Source of the DNA: Phytophthora hibernalis
Lineage: Eukaryota; Oomycota; Peronosporomycetes; Peronosporales; Peronosporaceae
NCBI GenBank assembly: GCA_012656075.1
Contig: JAAKBF010000214.1
Coordinates: 62,001 to 126,000 of the forward strand
Direction: 5' to 3'
DNA length: 64,000 bases
The stretch's first letter is position 1; each line of letters begins with the position of its first letter. The position numbers and the translations under genes were made by a program. Under the pieces are notes generated by a model. That model was not told the origin of the DNA. It was given only the letters and a program-made list of their open reading frames with translations, and did no database searches. Positions 12,501 through 23,394 of the stretch are shown one piece after another.

Positions 12501-15500
12501 GAGCTCTTGCACGAGAACGATCGGGTAGTTGCTGCGCTTGGCCAACTACAGACATCATCTAGCGATAACGACACAAAGGTTTCTCTGACCGAGAAAGTTA
12601 CAGCACTGATAACGGAGCTTAGATGGTTAAAGCTTCACGTGGGCCAGATCTTTATTTCTGCAGACAAGTCTATCAAAAATGAGGATATCAGCACATACGC
12701 GTGGGTGCAGCTGCTAGATCAGCTTAGCGACCTCTTTGCGGCGCTTGGCCTCCCCAGAGAATTGGAAAATGCTTTGATTCGCAGTCAGCAGGTGATTGAT
12801 ATGCTCAAGGAACACGATAATCTCATGTTCGATGCAAAATCTAGCTGTCTGAAGGACGATATTCAGAATGAGGACGTGGGGGATGCATTCATTGCTATTG
12901 ATCAAATTCTCGCTCGTGCCCGGGAAGTGACACGAAGCGACAGATTTGTGCAACTTGGGGACTTGATGATTCTATTCGATGAATGGGAAGCCCTTCACAA
13001 GGAACTTGATGATTCCAACACCGACAATGAGAGCTTGTCAACTGGCAACTACCTACGCAGTGCAGAGATTCTCGCTTCTAGACAAGAAGCTGCAGAATTT
13101 GCTCAGCGTTGCAAGGATGCACTTCAGTTTTCACCCGACGAAGTTTTCTATCGTGATGAAATTGTGGATGCGATCGAGCAGCTCATGAAGATCGTGCACC
13201 ATTTCGAGCTGCTGCAACCGAAGCTTGGCAGTCCTCGCCGCCAGTCGACTACAGCTGATCCGCCGCCTACAATTGAAAACAAGGTCACAGCAGTGCTCGC
13301 ATTCGTGGAGGAACTGCAGCTCATGGCAGATTTTGCACAAAACATCCTCAGTGATGAAAGCAAAAGTGACGGCGAACCTGCAAGCAACGAAAGCAGCAAG
13401 TTGAGTCTTGAACCCCTGCGAGTCCTAACACGGACTCCGTCACCTCTTGATGGTCTTCAAATCGACGTTGAGCTGGCTGTCGACGACGAGATGCAAGATT
13501 TTGACCAAAATGCCTGCGAGATCTCCAACAAAGAGGGTGATATTCAGCGAGAAGCGCTCTTCTCTCCGTCTTCTAAAAATTGTCTGCACCCTCACCATTC
13601 TTAGCAGATTCTTTAATGGACATTTCACTGGTCATGAGCGACCACCATCGCCTAATATCTCAAACCGCTTGCTGGGTAGCAAAGTCGAGGCAGGGTTCAG
13701 CCCACAGTCATACGCTTAGCGTGGGGGCGGAGATTAGCCGTCTAGTGCGGGAGTATTGCGCTCTGCTATCGTTGTCACGAAGGTTGTTCAAGATGAAAGA
13801 CCCTCGGCAAGAACTCGTTGCACTCCTGGAAGGTGTTGCTCTCCTCGAAAGAATGGCCGCACAGCTGACACTTTTTCAAACGAACTCAAGCCGAGATACA
13901 GGCGAAATGAGTTGTCGCCTCCCGGATTCGTATTGTGGAGGGCCAAACCCTTCGGAGTCGGCGACTTCACTTGGTAAAAGCGAAATGGCCTCCATCGAGT
14001 CGCTGTCACGCCCCGCGCTGGCATCAGTCGGAGATATGGCACGACACCTTCAAGACTATGACTATTTCCTACAGCAGATCAAAGTTGATGGAGGTTGTTT
14101 GGACAGCGTGAATAGTTCGCCTGCAGCAATTAATATCAAGGCGCTCGTGCTGGGGATTAACGAACGCGTGTTGCTCGTAGAGCAGAGCAAGGAGCTGCTT
14201 GGCTTACAGAATCCTATGGATGAATTACCACTCTATTTAATTGGAGCGCAGGAAGTTCTTCGGCAAGCGAAGCAGCTACGCCAGTCGTCTGTTTGTTTTG
14301 GGAAGAGCAACAAGTCTGAGGTTGAGCCACAAGATGATGACTTATTGAACAAGACTGATCAACCTTGTCTTAGGATCAATGGGGTGTTGAACGAGATGGA
14401 TTCTGTTGTTGAAGATTTACGGAGCTACAATGGTATGCTTGCGTGGATCAAGCAAGAACTGCCAGAACCGGAGTCGGGGAAATCCGTCGCTGATCTCAAA
14501 GATCGCGTGAAATGCATTTTGGCACAGGTCGAAAGTTTGACTAGTGACAACTCAAACTTGATGCAAGACAAAGGGCGTGTGGAAAGTGACCTAGTGGAGA
14601 TGAAACAGATCAAAGACCATCTAATCGAAGAATCATCAAAAGAGGGCACTCTACTGCTAGAACTTGCTGCTTTGCAGTTTGAACCCTATCAACCTCAGGT
14701 AGATCGATCATTGACACGCGTAGAGATATTGCAGACACTCATTCAGCAGCAGCAGCGTGCGTGTGAGAAAGCTCACGAACGAAGAACTGACATGGAAACC
14801 GAAGCAACCTTCTTGCGTCAGCATAATCTTCTGTCTGGTACTACCGATAGAGATGCCTCATTGTCGGCAGGTACACGTATCGATATCTACAAACGATTGC
14901 TGGAATGTGCCGAGTGTCTGCGCTTGCAGAAGATTGAGCTGAAACAAGTCCGACAAGAAATCGAAAATGGGCTAGCTGAAGAACGAAACTTTCTGAAGTC
15001 AACTGAGTCTTTCTCTTCAATTTTGGCCGTTGGTGATACCGCAGATGGATCGTTTTCACGGATTGAAGTATACCAGCAACTTCACGATAAAATTGCACAG
15101 TTGCTTTGTGAAAGGCAAACAGTTGAGAACAGTGCGACCTGCGAATACGAGTTCTTGCAAGCTAACCAATTACTCTCTCGAATTGGTGAGAATATTCTGA
15201 ATGACATTCTTCCAACAAGTTCAACGCTGTCTTCAATTCGGCTGGAAATATTCCAACGCCTTGTTATTTCACTGGCACAACTGCGGCAACATGAGGAGGA
15301 CCTCGCACAAGAGGATGCATTCTTGAAGAATAACAACCTACCTTTTGACCTCAAAGGTCCGCACAAGTCGCGGCTTGCGGTCTATGAAATGCTTCTCGCG
15401 GACCAAAATACTCTGATCGAAGTTAGGATGGAGCGAGAGGTGGAACTTGAGAGCGAGAAGACATTCCTGGCTTCCCACGGTGTTTCTAGGTTTGGAAACA

Positions 15501-17656
15501 CAATGGAGGTCTATGAGCAATTCGTTCAAACACGGCGACAACTAGCTACATTGGCCACTGAACTGGAGAAAGAACTACGATTTCTAGCAGAAAACAAGCT
15601 TTGTTCCAGCGACGAGCTATCTGACAACGCTGCAAGCCTCACAACGCCCTTTTCTTTATCATTTAGGCTGCTGGTTTATCGCAGACTCTTACGTACAGAG
15701 ATCCAAGCTCGTGAAGCAAATCAACTGTTGCAGGAAGACATGGAGCAGCAATTGTCTCGCCAGATTGCTGCCGATAGCTGTAAAATTGCTCGTTTGACAG
15801 CCAAAGTTGAACGACTGGAAGCTTCACTGATGGCGTGGCAGGAGACAGCGTACGCTTCTCAACGTGAATGGGACAGAATGCTTCTGGAAGAGGAAGACAA
15901 GCACCGAGACTTGACTCGACAGCACGAGGATATTGCAAAACGAACAGCAGAGAGTCATGCTCATGAGCTGAAGGTGGTCACCAAAGCTCGCGACAGTGCT
16001 GTGGCTCTAGCATCAGTTACGCACGCAGAAGCTCTGGAAGAAGCTGCGAAGAAGCATGAAAAACGAATAGCGTATGAGCTACAGAAGCAGGCTCAACAAC
16101 TGGAGCTTGCTGCATTTGTTCATGCCGAGAATGAATCCTTTAAGAAGACTAGCGATACTTTTACGTCCGGTGCATCCATGCCAACGTCAGTGGCGCAGAC
16201 AAGAGCATATCTGCTGGAAAAGTTTGCAAAGCGCGATACGACAGCAATCAGTATGATTTACAAGGCAATTCGCTTGACGACAGACATCCTAAGCTCAGTA
16301 CCTACCGCATCTGCAGTTACTCTTTCATCCTCCACACCTCGAGGTGGTAACACGTCCGAAATTTCTACCGATGTCACACAAACTGTACTCGCTTGCGTGA
16401 AAGAGCTCAAGGCGCTGAAGGAGTTCTTGGTGCACTCTCTCGAGCAGGTGGCAAAAGACAATGATCATGTCCCTCTTCCATTCGCAAAAGCATCCTACGC
16501 CAAGTGGATGGCAGACGCAGTCACACGAGCCACAGTCGACACGGAATGCGCGATCGACCTGGCACTCTGTTCTCATCGTGAATTCATGAGCTTCGCTGAA
16601 GTTGAGCTGCTTACCCGACAAGAAGAAGGGGAAAAGACCTTAGCCCGGGTACTTGAAAAACTGAAGACGGTGGCACGCAACGGAGGCTTCAGCGCAGAGC
16701 AAGAAACATTGCTCGCTCTCGAGCTGGAAGTCACGTGTGAAAAAGAAGCCCGAGAAAATGTGGCTTGCAAGTTCCGACTCAACGAAGAGTACTACCGACG
16801 GCTGCTTGATGAGCGTAAAGAGATGGAAATCGCTCAGGCAGCCAACGTGGAAACACTTCGTGAAGAAAGCAAGAGATCAAGGATCAAGCTTGAAAAGTTG
16901 GAACAACAGCTCCAGCAGCAAACTGTAATTCCGCAGCTCCGTCCGCCATCCAACGGCACGTACACTTCATCACCGCGTGCGTCCATAACGTCACTTGAAG
17001 CACCCCGTGTCCTGAAAAGTGCAGCTGTCTCCAATGCTCCGATGCCTATGCGACCGGAACGTCCACGTGGGGGCGGAAGTGCTCATAAAGAGCGCTTTGT
17101 GAGTGACCTTGAGCGAGAAACTGGCCAGCATCGTACAAATACTACCGCTCGCCGTTTGAACGAGTGGAAAGCTCGTGAAGCGATGATCACCGAGAATCCT
17201 GGCTTCCAACTTGAGCAAGAATTCAGGGCAATGCAATCGGCAGTAACATTCCATCACGCCCCAGCGATGGAACCTGTTGTTCCAACAGCGTCTGCAACGG
17301 CACCAGGTTCATCGCTCCAAAACCAGGAGCTCTGGTATCAGGGTGCTCGGTCGATCAACTATGTGTCCTTCTTTATCTCCATATTTCACGTTTCTCGACA
17401 GCAGCTCTTCCGGGTAGAGGTGTTTAATAGCGACACGGAACAGCAACTGCAGACCGTGTACGTTACCTGGACCGAAATGCAAGCCTTCCTTCATGAAAGC
17501 AAGAAAGCAGTACGCTTAGGGATCGCTCTGCCTAGTGACCCAGAGATGGCCGGGTCAGTTCCTCAACACATCCGTGTTGGGATAACAGACGTGCTCTTCG
17601 AGCGCGTCCGAGTCTACGGAGAAGGCACGGAAAATATACTCCTTGGCTTTGAGTGA
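6578..17656 (+). CDS. Very large coiled-coil protein, about 3,500 residues across several frames
   Basis: Almost the whole 11 kb reads as charged, heptad-rich helix when indels are allowed for. Introns at 6865-6942, 7015-7097 and 12155-12231 all have GT-AG ends and restore phase. Single-base shifts with no intron occur near 7410, 7785, 8130 (an A-run one base short), 9350, 9497, 9820, 12095 and 13575. Parts: general coiled coil 6.7-9.8 kb; an 11-residue repeat array 10235-11280; helical region 12.2-13.6 kb; a clean 1358-residue frame 13580-17656 with a repeat of about 65 residues (14.65-15.7 kb), further coiled coil, and a non-coiled C-terminal domain of about 110 residues from LWYQGARSIN to the TGA at 17656. 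No kinesin, myosin or membrane motif is visible. A scaffold, centrosomal or flagellar role is plausible but unproven. The start at 6578 is provisional. Confidence 0.75.
10235..11280 (+). repeat. Array of about 31 hendecad (11-residue) repeats inside the coiled-coil gene
   Basis: A 33-bp periodicity encodes units such as QLTEDNVNHVA, RLKESHLGQIN, RLTEDHYSQSA and RLKRKHVDEIA. The first residues are usually R/Q-L-T/K/S, followed by acidic-His residues and a hydrophobic residue at positions 9-10. Nearly all units keep exactly 11 residues; two or three are irregular (around residues matching QVMKKHRSEVD and the DDDHN unit). Hendecads give straight or slightly right-handed coiled coils, unlike heptads. 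Confidence 0.85.
14650..15715 (+). repeat. Degenerate repeat of about 60-70 residues in the coiled-coil protein
   Basis: Six or seven units share the order E-x-x-FL-x-x-(N/H)-x-L, a variable Ser-rich linker, then R-(I/L)-(E/D/A)-(V/I)-(Y/F)-x-x-L and a charged helix. Examples: ATFLRQHNLL...RIDIYKRLL; EYEFLQANQLL...RLEIFQRLV; EDAFLKNNNLP...RLAVYEMLL; EKTFLASHGVS...TMEVYEQFV; ELRFLAENKLC...RLLVYRRLL. I do not recognise it as a named family. Confidence 0.65.
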
Positions 17657-17722
17657 AGAAAGGATAGTAAAGTGGTGCGAAGACATAAGAGATAAGTAAT
17701 TATGATTCCAGTATCCGCGCTC

Positions 17723-19357
17723 TCATATCACCAACGGTGTCGTAGGTGGAGGCTCATGTCGCTCTCTCGAGTTGCGTCGTTTCCTCCACCACTGTGTAAA
17801 CGACACATTGTGCCAAGGGAACATGGATGGATCATCGGCCGAGCTCTTGCTTCCGCTGCCAGAGTTTTTCCGTTTTCTTCCTTTGTCCTTGCCACTTTCA
17901 TGCTCCGTATCATCATCTTCATCACTCAGTCGCGTCTCGCCGTCAGTGGCCTCATCAAACCCATCCAGAGGGTCCGACAGAACCATACCGAGATTCCCCG
18001 CCTGCTCCTCCATCGCTAAAAGTGCCGAGTAAGCTGTGAAAACGTCGTCGTCCAGATACTTGCGCGGATTGCTCTCAACGAGCTTGAGCAGTCGAACAAA
18101 GTGCGGGTGCACTTCAGCTATTGGGACGTGGAGATTGAACGATAGCTGGGCGTACACTGTGAACTCGGCAGTGAGCACGTCGCGCGACGGAAGGGCGTGA
18201 ACTCTGTCGATATCCTCCAGTAACTGGCAGATGACGCGTTTCCGCTCGTCCGACGCGCACGGCTCGTTGAACTTGACGGCCAGCACGAAGCACACGGCCA
18301 TGTAAAGCTTGCGGTTCACCTTGGTCACGTAGTGCTGCAGCACGAGCTTCTCGAAGAGCACGCAGGCGAGCGCCACGGTGGCGACCTCGAGGTCCAGTCT
18401 TTGACTGCACAGGAGCGTCTCCCGCTTGAGGTGGCGCAGTTTGCTGAGCGAGAGCGACGGGTCCTGCAGCCACCACGCGTGTTTCTCCTGGAACTTCTGG
18501 TTCAGCTCGCCTTTGAGCTCGTGGGGCTTGACGAACAGCAAAATGCTCGACACGATGGGGCCGAGGCTCTTGTCTCCTCTCACCACGTGTCGGTGTCGAC
18601 CCTGCCGGAACTCGGGGTCGTCCACGAAGTTGGCCGAGTACGGAACCCGCTCCGGGTGGGCGTCCTCTCGGTCTCGGTCCGAGTCGCAGCAGGACCACGT
18701 CGAGTGTAGCAGACGGAAGTAGGACGTACCGCGCCAGTCGTAGTGGGTCGGTGACGGACGCTCGAGTGCTAGGCCGCTCAAGGACGCGAATCGCCTCCTC
18801 CTGGCCGTCGTCTCGTTGCCATTGTACTGCAACAACAACAGTCAGAACCGTTATCAACGCCTCCCCAACCTTAAGTTGTTTTATCTACTGTACGTTGAGG
18901 ATGGTGGACGTCGCCAGTGGGTAGCCGCAGCCTCTGGAGAAGAAGAGTCGACCGTCCAGCACTCCTTGCTGGGCCGTGACCCCTTCCCAACGTCGGACGA
19001 CGGCCGAAGCGGCCGGGAACTTGGTCGTGAAGCGGTAGCGGAAGAGCGGAGGCGTGCACCAGTGTGGCCGCCATGCCCGGCAGTCTCCGACCTGCCAGCG
19101 GCTCCGGTTCTGGGCCGACGGGTGGCGGGCCGACGTTGGCGGTGCTGGCACCGTCGTGCGTCGACGTGTCGGCTTCGGACGACGCAGCGTCGGCCTCAGC
19201 CTCGGGCGCATGGGGATGTTCTGCAGGAAGTCGAGCGCCGCGATGTCGCGCGTGGCCTTGCGCGCATGGCGACTGCTTTGCTGCTAGGGCCCGCGTTCGA
19301 GGGCGACGGCACCAGCAACGGAGGCCGCGTCGGCCGCGCGTTGGCAGCGTCGACCAT
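17723..19357 (-). CDS. CABLES-like cyclin-box protein
   Basis: The main exon (18826 to 17723) has features of the CABLES family (Cdk5 and Abl substrate; cyclin-box proteins that link kinases to cell-cycle control): RRRRFASLSG, NFVDDPEFRQGRH, LFVKPHELKGELN, LSLSKLRHLKRE and the cyclin-box helices LFEKLVLQHYVTKVNRKLY. An intron at 18827-18893 (GTACAG...TTGCAG on the minus strand) joins STILN to YNGNE. The upstream exon reads TRDIAALDFLQNIPM and LDGRLFFSRGCGYPL, also CABLES-like, but a frameshift near 19290 separates it from the ATG at 19357. The C-terminus is acidic then basic (SDEDDDTEHESGKDKGRKRK). It ends only 66 bp from the end of the convergent coiled-coil gene. Confidence 0.75.
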
Positions 19358-19480
19358 CCTCACGATCCGATCTGTGGTGTGATTACTAACTGGGCGTTAC
19401 AGAAGGGCGATGTCGCAGTAGTGATGAAAATAAAGGCAACTTTTAGTTGAAGTTGACATCAGTCCCTGTACTTCCTGGAA
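19358..19480. promoter_or_regulatory. Upstream region of the CABLES-like gene
   Basis: A short spacer between the proposed start of the CABLES-like gene and the first Gypsy-derived sequence. No initiator or TATA element could be fixed with confidence, so it is listed as the likely 5' region by position only. Confidence 0.3.
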
Positions 19481-19807
19481 ATCATTACAGTAGCGCGTCT
19501 CGAGTCTCTGTCGAGAGTCCCGAGTCAGAACGGTGGTAACCGTCTTGGCTCGGAAGCAATCCGGCTGGACGGGATTGCTGCTCAACTTCGTGCTGAGCAG
19601 CAACGGGAGGATGAGCTGGCTGCCCTGTCGCAGCTACGGAGGGATGGTCGCTCGGTGACGCAACTATAGCATTTGGCTCGGTTTGGTGGGACCCTGGGAT
19701 TGGTGGAACCAGGGCCCCCATATTTCGAATGGCGGCAAGCGGCGTGGAAGAGCGAGGAACGACGGCGTTGCGGCGCTGCAAGGACGGAAGGCATGGCCGT
19801 GAAGGAG

Positions 19808-19946
19808 GGCAAGGACAAGGACAAGGACAAGGACCAGGACCAGGACCAGGACCAGGACCAGGACAAGGACAAGGACAAGGACAAGGACAAGGACAAGGAC
19901 AAGGACAGGACAAGGACAAGGACAAGGACAAGGACAAGGACAAGGA
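19808..19946 (+). repeat. Hexanucleotide repeat GGACAA/GGACCA
   Basis: About 23 tandem hexamers, GGACAA with a central block of GGACCA, one unit interrupted near 19912. On the plus strand it would encode Lys-Asp/Gln-Asp dipeptides; on the minus strand Leu-Val or Ser-Leu type runs. It lies within the Gypsy leader. Confidence 0.9.
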
Positions 19947-20642
19947 CGACGCAGGAGGTGTCGCGGAGGCACGGCAGGATGACAACGGATCTGTAAGTCA
20001 GGAAGTAGGAGGGACGGCCGCACGGCACGCCCCGAGTACTAGTAGGAGCTCAGTCGTGAAAAAGCCTTGGAACCAGCAAGTTAATACCTTTTGTATTGAT
20101 TTGTTGTTGTTATTGATCTACTCTCCTAGAACGCACCTGCCTGCTATACGCCTCGAGGACCGTCCTAAATCAAGGCGGCTCACGACAGCTTGGTGGAGAA
20201 GCAGGGTACAGTCTTCGGCGTGCAGCAGTGTGCCCTGAGGGAGAGTCTGGAGCGCGGAATTGTGACCGCTTCGATTGCAATGCGCGTACGCTTGGCAAGG
20301 GCCCCGTACGTAGTCGGCCGTGCAAGGAACCGCGTTGGAGGCCGCGTCACGCTCGAAGTCGGAAAAGCACCCGTGCCTGGAAGGCCATTGAGAACGGTCT
20401 CGGTGTAGCGTCGGCAGGGAACGGGCGAAGAACGGTAGAAGGCATGCAAGGAACGGAAGCGCGATCTTCTGGTGGACTGTGAGAGGCGGGTGTCTGATGA
20501 TCAAGCAGCGCAGCCTACGGTTGGTGAATGGAACGTCCGGCGGACGGACTTGGAAGTGTCGACGGTTGAATGACTAGCAGCGCGTCGAGTTACGGAAGTT
20601 GGGTGCACGGAGGACCTAGGAAACGCTTAGCACAACTGGAAA

Positions 20643-23365
20643 ATGCCGCGGCAGGACGATGCGCGCGATAATGGAAATGGAATTGGCACGGAACGCCTAG
20701 GTGGCGACCGTGAAGTGGATCAAGGTGACCAAGCTACTGGTGTATTACGGTCTGAAGTGGAGCGGCTGGAGTCCGAAGAGCGTCGCCGGACCAGTCGAAG
20801 GCCTGCGAGCTTAGGAGAAGGAACTCGTTCGAGATCAAGATCGAGCAGTCGTCGCGGTAGTGTAAGTGGGCGGTCGGTTCACGCCACCACGACGCACGGT
20901 CGCGAGACGTTACAAGGAGAAGTGATGAGAGAACTGTGGCATCAGTATGAAGATGAGTCGAAAGCCACAGAAGGAGGCGAGCCCGCCGAGGACAAGCGAG
21001 CACGCCGGGGATAAGAGTGATCACGGTACAAGATCGGACGCGTCTTCCCGACCACGGTCTCGACACGGCTCCGTGCATCTTCGACACCATGACGAAAGGA
21101 GTCAACACAGTGAACCGCGAGAAGAGACGGTGGCGGAAGGATACGCCGCTGACTTTGAAGGAGACTATGGAGAATACGGAGGAGTGCCAGCTTCGTACTA
21201 TGCTCCGTATGCTAGTGCGTACGCTTAACCGTATCCGGCCCCAGCTCCACCAGAACCGGTCAAGGAGGCTCCCAAACAGTCTCCTAGTGGGTTGATAGCA
21301 CGGTACACCGAACCTGAAACACGTCGAGTGGCACAACCTTCGCTTGGATGGGATTGGAGTGTGAAGCGTGAACCTGTCACGGTCCTGAACCTCCGGAACG
21401 GAGCGGCGCGGCGCGGCGCGGCCCTCCGGTTCCGTATATGCCGTATTATCCGAGTATTGGACCGTATGGTACGCCTGGATGGATACAGCGTCCGTACCAA
21501 GGAGGTCCGCCTCCTCACGGAGCGCCGAGGCCGACTGGTACTCCTGTGGTGACGCCTCGAGGTGCTCCTCCGGCGAGAAGAAGTGTGCCACCGACTGGAC
21601 ACGTGACTATGGCTGGAGGAACGACTCCTCCACCGAGAACGAGTGCTCCGTCTGTGCCTAGGGACACACCGCCGGTACGTCAGAGTGTTCCTCCTGCGCC
21701 TCGGAACGGACCTCCGCCTCTGGGACCGCCCAGACAGAATGCTCCGGCGCGTATACAGACCGGATATGGAGTGGCTGGACCGGTGGCTTCCGTTCGTTCT
21801 TCTGAGTCTTTTGCGATGTCAAGCCTGGTTTCGAACGCTTTGAAAGTGCTTTCGATGTTCTACTCGGACACCACCATGGTTGAGAAATCACGTGACTTCT
21901 GGGAAGCATTCGAGTCTTACACTGAAGGACTACCAGAACGGTCAAGATTACTAGTGTTCCGTCAGAAGTTGAAGGGCAAGGAAGGTGAGCGTTGGTGGGG
22001 TAATTCGAGTATCAAGACCTACGACACCCTGCGCACAAGGTTCCATAACCACTTCCTGAGTAGAACGGCTGATGAGCTGTGGGGTGGTTGCATACGACGA
22101 AGCGTCAACATGGAGAATCAGTGGAAGAATGGGGTGACCGTGTCTCCGATCTGTGTGAAGCTCTGGACTATTCAGATCCACGGATGCGTTATCAACTGTT
22201 CCGTCGCGGTTTAAGGAACAAGCGTTTACTGGCCACGCTCGACTCGAGCCCGGCTTGCGATATTCCTGCTGTGTGTGAGTGGTTGATGTTCAAGGACATG
22301 CACCGTCCTATTGAGGAAGAGGACCAGTTTGAAGACGGAACTCCGAAGCGTGGCAAGAAGGACAAAAGCCAGTCGACTGTCGAGGAACTGTCCCAGAAGA
22401 TGCAGTCGTTCATGATTAGGCAAGAACAGTGGCGGGAACAAATGGAGCAGGAGCGTTGGCAACCACCACGGTCTCCTCGCAACCGTGCTCCTACCATTGC
22501 GTCCGTACAGGACTTGCCTCCTTCACCGTCTAGTGGGAACCAAGGGAACGGACAACGGTTCCGTGGCATTAGCATGGCTGCAGACAACCGAACTCGAGAA
22601 GGAATAAGCGTGTGTGGACGTTGTGACCGGAAAGGATGCAGTCGTTTAAACTGTCCTCGGCAGAAGATGACTTGTCGGCGTTGTGGACGGCTCGGACACA
22701 TCATGTCAGAGTGCGAGGAACCGTACCGTGGTAATGGGATGCAGAACAGTGGCCAAGGTGGACGGTCGCCTACTCGGAACTGTTTCAAAAACCTGGTCAC
22801 ATCGTTGCGAACTGTCCTGATCTTGAGTCTGCGGACTATGGCACGGTCTAGGAGAACCCACCGTTGCCACCGTCTCCTCGTCAATGACGGAGGCAGGAGG
22901 AAGGGGAGGAGAGAGTCACTCCTTCCTCTGGTCTAGTGAATGACTCAGTGGTGACCGTACCGTGAAGACTGGACGGTCGATCATCAGGTACGAAGATGAA
23001 TGGGAAAGAGGGGAATTTCTGCAAGTCGACTCGGATGAAAGCGTTGACTTGGAGGTGAACCGAGATGGAATAATGGAAATTGCGGAAGATGATGAAGATG
23101 ACTAGGATGACTGTCTCGCCGTGATGGAGGACGCGGAGTTCATGGATTTGAACGGTGAGATGGAGTATGGTGACAACGAGGGCCTGGGTGAAGAACCCAT
23201 CGTTTGGGAAGACCAAGAAGTGGTGGCCGAATTGAACGGTCTGGAGATCGAAGAAACAGTTTTGAAGCTTTTGAAAACGGTTTCGACACTGAAAAGACGA
23301 TCTCGAAGAAGAACTGCAGGAAGCAGAGGAAGTGCACGACCCAGTGGTTGTTTACGGCACGGTAG
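20643..23365 (+). pseudogene. Gypsy Gag polyprotein, frameshifted
   Basis: The N-terminal basic/acidic part (MPRQDDARDNG...) is followed by a Pro/Gly-rich linker around 21440-21790. A retrotransposon capsid-type domain follows (FWEAFESYTEGLPERSRLL, then a frame change near 22080 to VEEWGDRVSDLCEALDY). Two zinc-knuckle-like motifs are visible around 22612-22720: CGRCDRKGC...NCP and CRRCGRLGHIMSEC (C-x2-C-x4-H-x4-C). An acidic tail (EFMDLNGEMEYGDNEGL) runs to about 23350. Frameshifts near 21400, 22080 and 22780 leave no intact Gag. Confidence 0.7.
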
Positions 23366-23394
23366 CCGACTCAGGATGGCGCAACGCAGCCTGC

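Larger units (their letters stand above)
19480..23365 (+). mobile_element. Truncated Ty3/Gypsy element, 5' region and gag
   Basis: Coding-like gag leader sequence appears from about 19490 (a coiled-coil stretch with AAQLRAEQQREDELAAL). It continues through a hexanucleotide array and basic/acidic stretches to the capsid and zinc-knuckle region, and stops near 23365 where minus-strand Gypsy sequence begins. No protease, reverse transcriptase or integrase on this strand follows. Long terminal repeats were not identified. Confidence 0.6.

Noticed and set aside
19485..20028. Minus-strand frames with long Leu-Val or Ser-Leu runs
   Set aside because: They are read-through of the GGACAA hexanucleotide array and have no other coding signature.
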